Shown here one piece after another: positions 34,683 through 43,524 of a stretch of 64,000 nt of DNA. Under the pieces are notes generated by a model. The model was not told the origin of the DNA, made no database searches, and saw only the letters and a program-made list of their open reading frames with translations. Source of the stretch: Methylotenera sp. (GTDB taxonomy: Bacteria; Pseudomonadota; Gammaproteobacteria; Burkholderiales; Methylophilaceae); contig JAKFVD010000003.1 of assembly GCA_021732365.1 (NCBI GenBank), positions 1 through 64,000 on the forward strand, written 5' to 3'. The position numbers and the translations under genes were made by a program. Each line of letters begins with the position of its first letter. Within the stretch, counting starts at the first letter, position 1.

Positions 34683-34697
34683 TGCAACAAAGTTGCA
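34683..34697 (-). promoter_or_regulatory. Zur-type palindrome, distal
   Basis: TGCAAC-AAA-GTTGCA, extended by A/T pairs to 17 bp. Its centre is 47 bp from the proximal site. AT-rich sequence lies between and around them, consistent with a promoter covered by two repressor dimers. Confidence 0.7.
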
Positions 34698-34783
34698 TTT
34701 TATAAATTAAGTATAGGAAAAATGCTAATAAAAAACGAATTAAAGCGTATTGAAATGAATATGCTAGCGTGAATAAATTGACA

Positions 34784-35188
34784 CTATTTTTGACAGCTTG
34801 CGCAAACGCCGCTGATATTTAAGTGAATAGCCGTTGCAATAAATTGCTTGGGCAAGCTTTGCGTAATCGCCTCATTCGCTTCATCCAGGCAATACACTTG
34901 TCCGCAAGCTGTACATTCAAAATGTGCATGCTGATGTTGCGTATGATGTGTGTTGGCTTTAAAGCGCCGCGTTTTATCTGGGCTTATCACGCTGTGCACA
35001 AAGCCTTGCGCGCTTAACCAGTCCAGCACTCTGTAAATAGTTACGCGGTCAATCGGTTCTGTAATTTGCTTTTGAATCTCAGGATGCGAAAGCGGTAATG
35101 GCGCGTTTAACAAGGTATCCAGCACTAAAACGCGTGCGCTGGTGGGGGTTTGCGCTTGCGCTTGTATCAATTCAAATGCTTTGCTCAT
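34784..35188 (-). CDS. zur: Fur-family regulator, Zur-like
   Basis: 134 residues from the ATG at 35188 (a GTG two codons upstream is possible). Winged helix ~15-78 with DRVTIYRVLDWL, then a His-rich segment (HHTQHQHAH, 81-89) and two CxxC pairs (Cys92/95 and Cys129/132) forming the structural zinc site. The short hinge and adjacent CobW zinc GTPases favour Zur over Fur. The gene itself has no TGCAAC-N3-GTTGCA palindrome upstream, so it may not be autoregulated. The two CobW genes follow on the same strand after 170 bp. Confidence 0.85.
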   Translation of the reverse strand: MSKAFELIQAQAQTPTSARVLVLDTLLNAPLPLSHPEIQKQITEPIDRVTIYRVLDWLSAQGFVHSVISPDKTRRFKANTHHTQHQHAHFECTACGQVYCLDEANEAITQSLPKQFIATAIHLNISGVCASCQK

Positions 35189-35387
35189 GGGCACGAATAT
35201 ACCGTATTTTTAATCTCGCTATCAACAATAAATGCTGCCCAATTATCGCCTATACCCGAATTAAACAAGCTTAATTATGCAGAACACATTAAAATTACGC
35301 CTATCGCAATATTTGCACTAAAAATTTCACCCAAAAAAATGGTTAAGTTTTGCTATGCATCCATTCTTAACAGAGAAAACCCGCTAA

Positions 35388-37286
35388 ATGAATGTGTTTT
35401 ACGAAGAAGATGGCAGTTTTAAAGTCGCCTCTATCATGTCAGAATCGCCTGCAGCTTTGCAGGTGGAATCGGTTTCGGGCAAACGCTCTAAAATTAAAGC
35501 CAGCAATGTACTCATGCAATTTGAGTCTTCATTGGCAAATTTTATGGAAACAGCGCTTGCTGAGGCAGAAAATCTGGACATCGATTTTTTATGGGAATGC
35601 TGCGGCGAGCCAGAATTTGCTTTTGAAGATTTAGCCAAAGAATATTACGGCAAAAAGCCCACTCCGTTTGAGGCCGCCGCTACTGCGATTAAATTGCACA
35701 GTGCTCCCATGTATTTTTATCGCAAGGGCAAAGGCCGCTATAAAGCCGCGCCAGCCGAAACGTTAAAGCTCGCGTTAGCCGCAGTAGAGCGCAAAAAATT
35801 ACAAGCCGAGCAAATGGCGGCTTGGGTAGCGCAGCTGAATAATAAAGAGCTGCCAGAAAGCTTTTCCGCAAAAGCCGACGCCTTAATTTATAACCCAGAT
35901 AAAAACAGCCTTGAATGGAAAGCGATTGATGAGGCAGCGCAAACTTCAGGCCGATTAACGTTAACCGTGATGGCCGATTGCGGTTTGATTCAAAACGCGC
36001 ACGATTATCATTTGGGTGCGTTTTTGCGCGAGATGTTTCCAGACAAAGATGGAAAATCAGGGGTGGACTTTCCACCATTTGAATCGCCAAAAATTGCGCT
36101 AAATTTAGGGTTAAGTACGGTGGAATGTTTCAGTATTGATGATGCCACAACAACTGAAATTGATGATGCATTTAGTTTAGAAACGCTCGCAAATGGCAAC
36201 ACGCGCGTGGGCATTCATATTGCCGCGCCCAGCTTGGGCGTGCCAATCGACTCCAGTTTAGATGCGATTGTGCTATCGCGATTATCGACTGTTTACATGC
36301 CAGGCAATAAAATCACCATGTTGCCAGAAAGTATCGTTAAACCATTCAGCTTGGATGCGGGTGAAACCAAGCCTGCCTTAAGCTTGTATTTGGAAGTAAC
36401 GCCAGACTTTGCAATCGTTGCGCATGAAACAAAGTTAGAACAAATCAAAATTGCGGATAATTTGCGCCACGATGCGCTAGAACCGTTTTTTAACGAACAT
36501 ACGTTAGAAGCCGATAGCGGCCACCTTTATTGGGCAAAGCTTAATTTGCTGTTTAGTTTGGCAGAGCAATTAGAAGTTGCGCGTGGTAAAGCCGACCCGA
36601 ATCGTGCGCCGCAAATTGATTATAATTTTTATGTGAATGATGGAATTGTCCAAATTGTCGCGCGCGAACGCGGTTCGCCGATGGATAAATTGGTCGCCGA
36701 GTTAATGATTTACGCCAATAGTCATTGGGGCGGTTTATTAAAAGAAGCGGGTTTTGCGGGCATTTATCGTGCGCAAACTGGCGGCAAAGTGTTTATGACA
36801 ACCACCGCAGAACCGCATCAAGGTTTGGGCGTTGCGCAATATGCGTGGTCGACTTCACCTTTAAGACGCGCGGTAGATTTAATTAATCAGCGCCAATTAA
36901 TCGCGATGCTGAATACTGAGTCAGCGCCTTACAGCGTGGCTGACGGTAAGTTAAATGTCATCATGCGAAACTTTGACCAAACCTATAATGCTTATAGTGA
37001 ATTTCAAACCCGCATGGAACGCTATTGGTGCTTACAGTATTTGATTCAAGTGCAACTGACGGAAATCACCGCGACCGTTTGGCGCGAAAATCTGGTGCGC
37101 ATTGATGGCATGTTTTACATCACCAAAGTGCCTAGCTTGCCAGAGCTTAAAGTCGGTACAAAAGTGCTACTGGAAATCAAACATATTGATAATTTGTTAA
37201 TGGAATTAAATTGCAAATTTAAAGCGGTAATTGAATTGAATGTGGCTGAAGTGCTTGAAGTAATAAATGAAAATGGTCAAGATTAA
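35388..37286 (+). CDS. RNB-domain ribonuclease (RNase II/R family)
   Basis: 632 residues. A poorly conserved N-terminal ~220 residues precede the RNB catalytic domain, which has IDDATTTEIDDAFSLE from residue 250, RLSTVYMPGNKITMLPES and the TSPLRRAVDLINQRQL segment. It is a 3'-5' exoribonuclease. Compared with RNase II (DSASTEDMDD), the third acidic ligand is Glu instead of Asp, common in this short subgroup as I recall it. No S1 domain is obvious, and the N-terminal cold-shock domains of RNase R are missing. It is divergent from zur across ~190 bp and followed by a palindromic repeat. Confidence 0.85.
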   Translation: MNVFYEEDGSFKVASIMSESPAALQVESVSGKRSKIKASNVLMQFESSLANFMETALAEAENLDIDFLWECCGEPEFAFEDLAKEYYGKKPTPFEAAATAIKLHSAPMYFYRKGKGRYKAAPAETLKLALAAVERKKLQAEQMAAWVAQLNNKELPESFSAKADALIYNPDKNSLEWKAIDEAAQTSGRLTLTVMADCGLIQNAHDYHLGAFLREMFPDKDGKSGVDFPPFESPKIALNLGLSTVECFSIDDATTTEIDDAFSLETLANGNTRVGIHIAAPSLGVPIDSSLDAIVLSRLSTVYMPGNKITMLPESIVKPFSLDAGETKPALSLYLEVTPDFAIVAHETKLEQIKIADNLRHDALEPFFNEHTLEADSGHLYWAKLNLLFSLAEQLEVARGKADPNRAPQIDYNFYVNDGIVQIVARERGSPMDKLVAELMIYANSHWGGLLKEAGFAGIYRAQTGGKVFMTTTAEPHQGLGVAQYAWSTSPLRRAVDLINQRQLIAMLNTESAPYSVADGKLNVIMRNFDQTYNAYSEFQTRMERYWCLQYLIQVQLTEITATVWRENLVRIDGMFYITKVPSLPELKVGTKVLLEIKHIDNLLMELNCKFKAVIELNVAEVLEVINENGQD

Positions 37287-37306
37287 ATTGAAAGGGTTTT
37301 TATTAT

Positions 37307-37413
37307 TGTCATTCCCGCGCAGGCGGGAATCCAGACTTGCGACATGTCAATCCATAGAAGTGAGATGCGCTAAATTTCACTTCATCTGGATTCCTGCCTG
37401 CGCGGGAATGACG
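37307..37413. repeat. Palindromic repeat pair between RNB gene and spermidine synthase-like gene
   Basis: GTCATTCCCGCGCAGGCGGG (37308-37327, followed by AATCCAGA) is mirrored by TCTGGATTCCTGCCTGCGCG (37385-37404, followed by GGAATGAC). Each arm has its own small hairpin (CCCGC-GCAG-GCGGG), and the centre contains a further AAGTGA/TTCACTT pair. This is a widespread kind of CATTCCCGCG repeat; it may fold in RNA and act as terminator or stability element. It fills nearly the whole gap. Confidence 0.85.
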
Positions 37414-37421
37414 ATATAGCC

Positions 37422-38186
37422 ATGTTTAAGTTTAATCGCAAAATTCATAAAAGCGTGCGCGATGAAAGCGTGGTGGAAGTGTCTGAAATCAGCGGCATAC
37501 GTTCGTTGCATTTAGGGTCAGTAACGATTCAAAGCAGCATGAAAGTGAAAGACCCGTTTGCGCTAGAACTGACTTATACACGCGGCATGATGGGCTTCTT
37601 ATTGTTTTCTGATGATATTAAAACTGTGCTCACAATCGGTTTGGGCGGTGGCTCTGTGCCTAAATATATTTACGCCAATTGCCCCAGCATCAGCCAAACC
37701 ATTGTGGAAATCAACCCACAAATTATCAGTATTGCGCGCAGCCATTTTTATGTACACGATAATGACGCCAGATTCAATGTGATGGAAGGCGATGGCATTG
37801 CCTATTTGGCGGATAACCCAAATAGCGCGGATTGCTTGATGATTGACGCATTTGACAGCTTTGGGATTCCGCCTGATTTTTGTAGCCAGGATTTTTTTGA
37901 TACCTGCGAAATGGCCTTAAAAAATGCAGGTATTTTTGCCATAAACTTATGGGGCAGTGATAAAAATTTTGATATTTATCTACAACGTATTGAACAAAGT
38001 TTTAACAACCAAACATTAATGTTGCCAACTGGCAAGCCAGGCAATATTGTGGTTTTTGGCTTCAAAAAAGCGTTAAGTCTAAACCATAAAAAACTCAAAG
38101 AACGCGCAAAAATCTTAGAAAATACCCACAAAATCGAATTTTCCAGTTTTGTTGATAAGCTTTGCGAACATAATCAGATTAATTAA
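37422..38186 (+). CDS. Spermidine synthase-like protein
   Basis: 254 residues with the aminopropyltransferase Rossmann core: LTIGLGGGSVPKYIY (SAM/dcSAM glycine loop, ~67-81), TIVEINPQIISIA (acidic ribose-binding residue) and DCLMIDAFDSFGIPP in the active-site loop. The N-terminal tetramerisation domain of SpeE is shortened, and substrate residues cannot be confirmed by eye. It could be a polyamine aminopropyltransferase or a related methyltransferase-fold protein. It starts 9 bp after the palindromic repeat and is followed 30 bp later by the THUMP methyltransferase. Confidence 0.75.
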   Translation: MFKFNRKIHKSVRDESVVEVSEISGIRSLHLGSVTIQSSMKVKDPFALELTYTRGMMGFLLFSDDIKTVLTIGLGGGSVPKYIYANCPSISQTIVEINPQIISIARSHFYVHDNDARFNVMEGDGIAYLADNPNSADCLMIDAFDSFGIPPDFCSQDFFDTCEMALKNAGIFAINLWGSDKNFDIYLQRIEQSFNNQTLMLPTGKPGNIVVFGFKKALSLNHKKLKERAKILENTHKIEFSSFVDKLCEHNQIN

Positions 38187-38215
38187 GACCTAATTAGTAA
38201 AGAAATGATAACACC

Positions 38216-39358
38216 ATGATGAATCAATATTTTGCCACTTGCCCGCGCGGGCTTGAGGCTTTGCTGGTAAACGAGCTAAAAGCCAGTAATGCAAAAGACA
38301 TTAAGCCAACCGATGGTGGCGTGGGTTTTGCGGGCGAATTAAGTGTGTGTTATCACGCAAATTTACATTCACGCATCGCTACGCGTATTTTGATGCAAGC
38401 AGGGCAGGGTAAATATGCGACTGAAGATGATTTATTCCAAGCCGCCTATAAGCTTAACTGGCCAAATTGGTTTGATGTTAGGCATGATTTTATGGTGAAA
38501 GTGACAGGCGTAAAATGCCCACTTAAAAGCCTGGAATTTGCTACGCTACGCATTAAAGATGCGGTATGCGATAAATTCAGGCAAGTGGTGGATTCGCGTC
38601 CTTACATCGATACCAAAACTCCAGCGGTGCGCATTCATGCCTATTTAACGGCTGATAGCTATGTGTATTATGTGGATACTTCAGGTGACGCTTTGTATCA
38701 GCGTGGCAATCGCAAAGCGAGCATTGAAGCACCTTTGCGCGAAAACTTAGCCGCAGGTATTTTGCAATTATCAGGCTGGCAAGCAGGCCAGCCTTTGCTT
38801 GACCCAATGTGTGGTAGCGGTACGTTTTTACTGGAAGCCGCCATGATGGCGCTGGATATTGCCCCGGGCTTAAGGCGTGATTTTGGTTTTGAAAAACTCA
38901 AAAATTTTGAATCAGACACTTGGAAAAAAATTAAAAATACCGCGCTTAAAAATGCTAAGCCAGTGACTTTTCAAAAACTCTATGGCTCAGATAGCGATTT
39001 ACGCGCAGTGAGAGTTGCCAAGCAAAACTTAACCGAAGCAGGATTGGCGGAAGCAGTGCAATTAGCGCAAACCAATATTACGGAAGTAGTGCCGCCAGCA
39101 GATAGCGGCGTGCTGGTTGCTAACCCGCCATATGGCGTCCGTATTGGCGAAGATGAAGAGTTGGCTTTGCTATACCCGAAAATGGGTGAGGCCTTAAAAC
39201 GCAAATTTGCGGGCTGGAATACTTACTTCTTGACCAACGATTTGCGGTTGCCAAAACTCATGCGTTTAACACCCAGCAAACGTACGCCGCTGTTTAACGG
39301 CCCGCTGGAATGCCGATTATTTGAAATTAAGATGGTAGCCGGCAGTAATCGCAAATGA
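38216..39358 (+). CDS. THUMP-domain class I RNA methyltransferase (RlmL N-terminal type)
   Basis: 380 residues. N-terminal ferredoxin-like/THUMP region (~1-160, FATCPRGLEALLVNELKA start). RNA methyltransferase domain with LLDPMCGSGTFLLEAAMMAL (~197-216), SDLRAVRVAKQNL and the catalytic NPPYGVRIG (~304-312), as in N2-guanine methyltransferases. This corresponds to the first half of E. coli RlmL (23S rRNA m2G2445) without the RlmK half, common outside gammaproteobacteria. The start may be the second ATG (38219). Confidence 0.85.
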   Translation: MMNQYFATCPRGLEALLVNELKASNAKDIKPTDGGVGFAGELSVCYHANLHSRIATRILMQAGQGKYATEDDLFQAAYKLNWPNWFDVRHDFMVKVTGVKCPLKSLEFATLRIKDAVCDKFRQVVDSRPYIDTKTPAVRIHAYLTADSYVYYVDTSGDALYQRGNRKASIEAPLRENLAAGILQLSGWQAGQPLLDPMCGSGTFLLEAAMMALDIAPGLRRDFGFEKLKNFESDTWKKIKNTALKNAKPVTFQKLYGSDSDLRAVRVAKQNLTEAGLAEAVQLAQTNITEVVPPADSGVLVANPPYGVRIGEDEELALLYPKMGEALKRKFAGWNTYFLTNDLRLPKLMRLTPSKRTPLFNGPLECRLFEIKMVAGSNRK

Positions 39359-39405
39359 TTTAAAAAATTTGAACAAAAAAACTGGTTAAGTCGGGGTTAA
39401 AAATC

Positions 39406-39771
39406 ATGGAAAATCAAGATTCATTACAGCAATTACGCTTGCGCATTAACCAATTTGTTCAAGAACGCGATTGGGTGCAGTTTCATACGCCTAAAAATTT
39501 AGCGATGGCGATGATTGTAGAAGCCGCTGAATTAGTTGAACAATTTCAATGGGATACGCCAGTAGAAAGCCAGCAATTAACGCCAGAAAAACGCGAGGCG
39601 GTGAGCCATGAATTGGCAGATACTTTTGTGTATTTGTTAAGGATTGCTGAGGTATTGAATATTGATTTGATTGAGGCGGCGAATCGAAAAATTGAATTGA
39701 ATGCGCTGAAATATCCAGTTGAAAAAGCCAAAGGCAGCAACGCCAAATATACCGAATATTTAAAAAATTAA
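39406..39771 (+). CDS. MazG-like nucleotide pyrophosphohydrolase
   Basis: 121 residues, all-alpha NTP-PPase of the RS21-C6/dCTPase type. The metal-binding motifs are EAAELVEQFQW (~35-45) and ELADTFVYLLRIAEVLNIDL (~66-85), the E-x-x-E and E-x-x-D pairs. It should hydrolyse (deoxy)nucleoside triphosphates to monophosphates in house-cleaning. It follows the methyltransferase by 47 bp and ends at a bidirectional terminator. Confidence 0.87.
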   Translation: MENQDSLQQLRLRINQFVQERDWVQFHTPKNLAMAMIVEAAELVEQFQWDTPVESQQLTPEKREAVSHELADTFVYLLRIAEVLNIDLIEAANRKIELNALKYPVEKAKGSNAKYTEYLKN

Positions 39772-39816
39772 CCCCAAAAAAAGTGTTAAGTATGTTGCCA
39801 ATCACTGGTAAAAATT

Positions 39817-39850
39817 AAAAAGCCAGCCTGTTTTATTGGCTGACTTTTTT
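39817..39850. terminator. Bidirectional terminator between mazG-like and tpx
   Basis: AAAAAGCCAGCC / loop TGTTTTATT / GGCTGACTTTTTT: 12-bp stem with one mismatch, A-run on one side and T-run on the other, between convergent genes. Confidence 0.85.
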
Positions 39851-39864
39851 AAATAAACCCGATT

Positions 39865-40368
39865 TTATTTTAACGCGGCGAGTGCTGCATCATAATTCGG
39901 CTCATTCGCAATTTCTGGTACTAATTCAAGATATTTAATTGTATTGTTCTCATCAATCACAATGACCGCGCGCGCTGCTAATCCCGCTAATTTGCTGGTA
40001 AACAACAACACACCGTAATTCATTAAAAAATCACGACCGCGCATGGTTGATAAGTTGACTACGTTTTCAATGCCCTCTGCCGCACAGAAGCGGGTTTGGG
40101 CAAATGGTAAATCAGCAGAGATATTCAGCACCACTGTATTCGATAAACCAGCAGCGTGTTTGTTGAATGCACGTACTGACATCGCGCATGTAGGCGTGTC
40201 AACACTTGGAAAAATGTTGAGTACTTTGCGTTTGCCCGCGTAAGTTTCTAATGTGACATCGGCTAATGCTTTATCAACCAGCGTGAAATTCGGCGCAGTA
40301 CTGCCAACTTTTGGCAAATTGCCTGCAACATCGACGGGATTGCCTTTAAGGGTTACTGAGCTAGACAT
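39865..40368 (-). CDS. tpx: Thiol peroxidase Tpx
   Basis: 167 residues from the ATG at 40368, which has AAGGA 7 bases upstream; this matches the ~168 of E. coli Tpx, and a longer frame to 40410 is not needed. The N-terminus [20 protein letters not shown] is Tpx-like. Peroxidatic Cys61 is in [15 protein letters not shown], with resolving Cys95 in RFCAAEGI. It is an atypical 2-Cys peroxiredoxin that reduces lipid and other peroxides using thioredoxin. Monocistronic, terminator at its end. Confidence 0.95.
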   Translation of the reverse strand: MSSSVTLKGNPVDVAGNLPKVGSTAPNFTLVDKALADVTLETYAGKRKVLNIFPSVDTPTCAMSVRAFNKHAAGLSNTVVLNISADLPFAQTRFCAAEGIENVVNLSTMRGRDFLMNYGVLLFTSKLAGLAARAVIVIDENNTIKYLELVPEIANEPNYDAALAALK

Positions 40369-40432
40369 GATTTTTTCCTTTTTAATAAATGATGCGACTA
40401 AAAACCGCACATAATTTTGTACTGCTAATCAT

Positions 40433-40465
40433 AAAACAAAAAGCACCTGTTTAGAACAGGTGCTT
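40433..40465 (-). terminator. Rho-independent terminator of the FIST gene
   Basis: On the minus strand AAGCACCTGTT-CTA-AACAGGTGCTT is a perfect 11-bp stem, followed by a T-rich tract (TTTGTTTT). It lies 44 bp past the FIST stop and before tpx. Confidence 0.9.
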
Positions 40466-40508
40466 ATCGTTTTGAAGCGAAAAATTTTAAATTAAAGCAA
40501 TAAACTCA

Positions 40509-41669
40509 CTACGCCAGTAAGTTCTCGCTTAAATAGCCAATGGTCATAGTTTGATTATGCAGCACGCTATCAGTTGTATTTGGGCGTGGTGCTAACTCGC
40601 CGTATGAATAAAAGCCTGTCAGGCTGGTTTGGGGGCCTAGAATCTGCTGCACTAGTTTGATTTCATCTCCTACCAGTTCTGCCATTACGCCTTTACGGCC
40701 AACGCAGCTCACACACAATGCCAAGCCTGTTTGATTGGTTTTGTTTGCGCTTAAGCCATCCATCACTAGGTTTGCAGCAGCGCCTGCACCGTCCACAAGC
40801 CTGTCATGATTGGTTTGACATAGACGAACAGTTTCGCCTTCTTCCACGTTGCCAGCAAATGTCAGGCTATTATTTTTGGTATCAATCGCCAACAAAGTAC
40901 GAATTTTTTCAACATCGCGTTTACCTTCTTCAATTACCGCTAGTGGAAATTTTAAGCCAGTACCAGGCAAACCTTTTGAAAAGGCTTCGCCGATGTACAT
41001 TCTATAAAGCGGCAATGCAGGTTTGCCGTCCATCTCAAATACCACGTTCTTCTCGGATTTAGTCACTGTGCGTGGCGGACCATAAGGTTTCCAGCCACCT
41101 AAAGCGCCGCTTGCTGTAATGAGCGCAGGCCCATATAAGCCAACTGCAATCACCAGATTATCTGAAACGGTATCGTTATACAGTTGTAATGTTTTAACAA
41201 AAGCCCCGCCATCACCAGCTAAGCCGCCCACAATCGGAATCTCACCTAGCACACTTTGAAAGCCTTTTAATAATTCAGAGCCGTTTACATTTAAGCCATC
41301 TGAAATCACAATAACTGTGCGTAAAGAGTCTGCTTTTAATTGTTTTGCTAGTCCTGCAGCCGCTTCAAAAGAGCTTTGCATGCCAGACATTTTGGTCTGC
41401 GCAACACGCTGAACCGTTTTTTCCCACTGAATTGCAGTGATTTGAATACTATCGTCAAAAACACCATTAGGACTAATTTCACCAGATGTGGTGCAGCCAA
41501 TGACTTGAGCGGTTGGGTATCGCGATTTTAAAAAGCCCTGCAACTTACCTTCGTTAAATCTCTTTATTGAGCCGAAAGCCAGTACTAAATTGGCGCTTGC
41601 CAGCGGAGAAGTGTTGGGTAAATCTTTGAGTGCCATTTTTGAATCGACGGATTCTTGTCTGATAAGCAT
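40509..41669 (-). CDS. FIST-domain sensory protein
   Basis: 386 residues from the ATG at 41669, chosen because AGGGGG lies 9 bases upstream; the ATG at 41693 has no such site. N-terminal FIST_N domain (~1-210: VIGCTTSGEISPNG, PIVGGLAGDGGAFVKTLQLY) and C-terminal FIST_C (~220-380: ALCVSCVGRKGVM, GFYSYGELAPRP, HNQTMTIGYL). There is no signal peptide or membrane segment, so it is cytoplasmic. FIST proteins are proposed small-ligand sensors that often accompany chemotaxis or GGDEF/histidine kinase proteins. Here it is divergent from a Pil-Chp chemosensory operon across ~270 bp of AT-rich DNA. Confidence 0.88.
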   Translation of the reverse strand: MLIRQESVDSKMALKDLPNTSPLASANLVLAFGSIKRFNEGKLQGFLKSRYPTAQVIGCTTSGEISPNGVFDDSIQITAIQWEKTVQRVAQTKMSGMQSSFEAAAGLAKQLKADSLRTVIVISDGLNVNGSELLKGFQSVLGEIPIVGGLAGDGGAFVKTLQLYNDTVSDNLVIAVGLYGPALITASGALGGWKPYGPPRTVTKSEKNVVFEMDGKPALPLYRMYIGEAFSKGLPGTGLKFPLAVIEEGKRDVEKIRTLLAIDTKNNSLTFAGNVEEGETVRLCQTNHDRLVDGAGAAANLVMDGLSANKTNQTGLALCVSCVGRKGVMAELVGDEIKLVQQILGPQTSLTGFYSYGELAPRPNTTDSVLHNQTMTIGYLSENLLA

Positions 41670-41940
41670 TTTTGTTCGCCCCCTGTCATACAACTGTTCT
41701 AATAGTTACAATTTATACTGCAATTATTGAGTATTGTTAAAGTATATTATTACAAATATTATGTAAGTGTTGCAAATTATTTTAAAAAATGTAATATTTT
41801 GTGTGTACTAATTAAATTTATTGAACTTAATATTGCACTTAAGTGATTAAAAGAATAATGTAAAAACATGTTTTTAGATAGAATATTTTTTAATTCGGTT
41901 ATATAAGAGGTTTACAATATAACTTGGGGAGTATAAAAAC

Positions 41941-42372
41941 GTGGCACAAGCAAATCTGGCTGGTACAAAAGTAATGGTCATTGATGACAGCAATACGATT
42001 AGACGCAGTGCCGAGATTTTTCTTAAATCTGCTGGCTGTGAAGTGATTTTGGCAGAAGATGGTTTTGATGCCTTGTCTAAAATTGCTGATCAACATCCAC
42101 AAATTATTTTTGTCGATATTATGATGCCACGCTTAGATGGTTATCAAACTTGCGCACTTATCAAGCGTAATGCCCGCTTTAAATCAACCCCTGTCATTAT
42201 GTTATCAAGCAAAGATGGTTTGTTTGATCGTGCGCGTGGACGCATGGCTGGGTCGGACGAATACTTAACCAAGCCTTTTACGCAAGATACGTTAATTGAT
42301 GCTATCAACGCATATACCAGCGAGGCTTATCTGAATAACAAAAAAAATGCCGCAGATGTTGCGAGTGAATAA
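41941..42372 (+). CDS. pilG: Twitching motility response regulator PilG
   Basis: 143 residues, single receiver domain: acidic pair VIDDS (14-17), phosphoacceptor Asp59 in FVDIMMPRLDG, KPF switch. GTG start, with GGGGAG 7-12 bases upstream. First gene of the pilG-pilH-pilI-pilJ-chpA series. It takes phosphate from ChpA and is thought to promote pilus extension. Confidence 0.9.
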   Translation: MAQANLAGTKVMVIDDSNTIRRSAEIFLKSAGCEVILAEDGFDALSKIADQHPQIIFVDIMMPRLDGYQTCALIKRNARFKSTPVIMLSSKDGLFDRARGRMAGSDEYLTKPFTQDTLIDAINAYTSEAYLNNKKNAADVASE

Positions 42373-42387
42373 AATAAGGGGTTAATA

Positions 42388-42756
42388 ATGGCGATTAATA
42401 AGATTTTGATTGTAGATGATTCGGCAACGGACCGTTTCTACTTAACTGAATTGTTGGAGTCTGATGGTTATCAAGTATTTGCATTAGAAAGCGGTGAGGC
42501 CTGCGTAGAGCGCGCCGCTGGCATTGCACCAGATCTTGTTATCATGGACATTATTATGACTGGATTGACAGGTTTTCAAGCCACTCGGTCGTTAACTAAA
42601 GACCCTGCTACAGCCAACTTACCCGTCATTTTATGTTCAGGAAAGCTACAAGTAACTGATCATGCATGGGCAGAAAAAATGGGTGCAAAGGCCTGTTTAC
42701 TGAAGCCGATTCAAAAAGCAGATTTAAAAGTTTGGATTGATAAACTACAAGAATAA
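42388..42756 (+). CDS. pilH: Twitching motility response regulator PilH
   Basis: 122 residues, single receiver: VDDSATDR (9-16), phosphoacceptor Asp54 in VIMDIIMTGLTGFQA, LKPI. It follows pilG by 15 bp with AAGGGG before the ATG. It is believed to counterbalance PilG (retraction or phosphate sink). Confidence 0.9.
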   Translation: MAINKILIVDDSATDRFYLTELLESDGYQVFALESGEACVERAAGIAPDLVIMDIIMTGLTGFQATRSLTKDPATANLPVILCSGKLQVTDHAWAEKMGAKACLLKPIQKADLKVWIDKLQE

Positions 42757-42780
42757 TTTTAGCGCGAACTAATCAAACAT

Positions 42781-43305
42781 ATGTCTAAACAATCACAATT
42801 ACGCGAATATCAAACTAACATTTTAGCGCGTCTTGAAAATGCTAAAAAAGTTGGCGCAGAGCCGCCAGCTGGTTATTTGGGCGTGTTGATTGGCGGTAAA
42901 AATGTGCTGGTTAATTTACAAGAAATCAGTGAAACCTTACCTATTATGGATATTCACAGCGTGCCATTAGTGAAACCTTGGTTTTTGGGGGTGGCTAACG
43001 TGCGAGGTGTGCTGTATGCCATCAATGATTTAGCACAGCTCATTGAAAATACATTTACCAATATTTCATCTAGTGCGCGTTTATTACTGATTAGCGATGT
43101 GGTCACCACAAATGTGGCATTTATGGTCGATAAACTGATTGGTTTACGCAAATTAGACGAAATGCGCTTGGGTGAGGTGTTGACAGAGGACCATATCTGT
43201 TTAAAAAACCAGACCTATCAGGATAGCGAAAATCGTACTTGGTATTTACTGGACTGCGATAAGTTAATACGCTCAAAAGATTTTGCAACGCCTTATGCGA
43301 CCTAG
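42781..43305 (+). CDS. pilI: CheW-like adaptor PilI
   Basis: 174 residues of CheW fold: GGKNVLVNLQEISETLPIMD, WFLGVANVRGVLYAINDL, then a hydrophobic core. It links the PilJ receptor to the ChpA kinase. It starts 24 bp after pilH and is followed by 219 bp before pilJ, an unusually wide gap inside the cluster that may hold a second promoter. Confidence 0.9.
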   Translation: MSKQSQLREYQTNILARLENAKKVGAEPPAGYLGVLIGGKNVLVNLQEISETLPIMDIHSVPLVKPWFLGVANVRGVLYAINDLAQLIENTFTNISSSARLLLISDVVTTNVAFMVDKLIGLRKLDEMRLGEVLTEDHICLKNQTYQDSENRTWYLLDCDKLIRSKDFATPYAT

Positions 43306-43414
43306 GTATTTTAGGCATTTAGCTTAATGGTTAATGTTAACAATAGTAAAAGCAACAATAGCAGCAAAAAAAGTATTGGAATTTTAAGTATAAAAATTTA
43401 AAAAAGTTTCATAG

Positions 43415-43451
43415 TTTTAGTCGTTAATAAATGGTTAATTTTAGTCGTTAA
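43415..43451 (+). repeat. Short direct repeat between pilI and pilJ
   Basis: TTTTAGTCGTTAA occurs at 43415-43427 and again at 43439-43451, with a period of 24 bp. It may be a tandem regulator site for a pilJ promoter, or chance in AT-rich DNA. Confidence 0.35.
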
Positions 43452-43524
43452 ATAGTTAGATTTAATTATCTTCAAAATACATCAAATACATTGAGATAAT
43501 TTGGTAAAACTTAAAGGAATCAAC

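Noticed and set aside
40369..40410. N-terminal extension of Tpx
   Set aside because: The ATG at 40368 has an AAGGA site and gives the standard family length; the extension is the leader itself.
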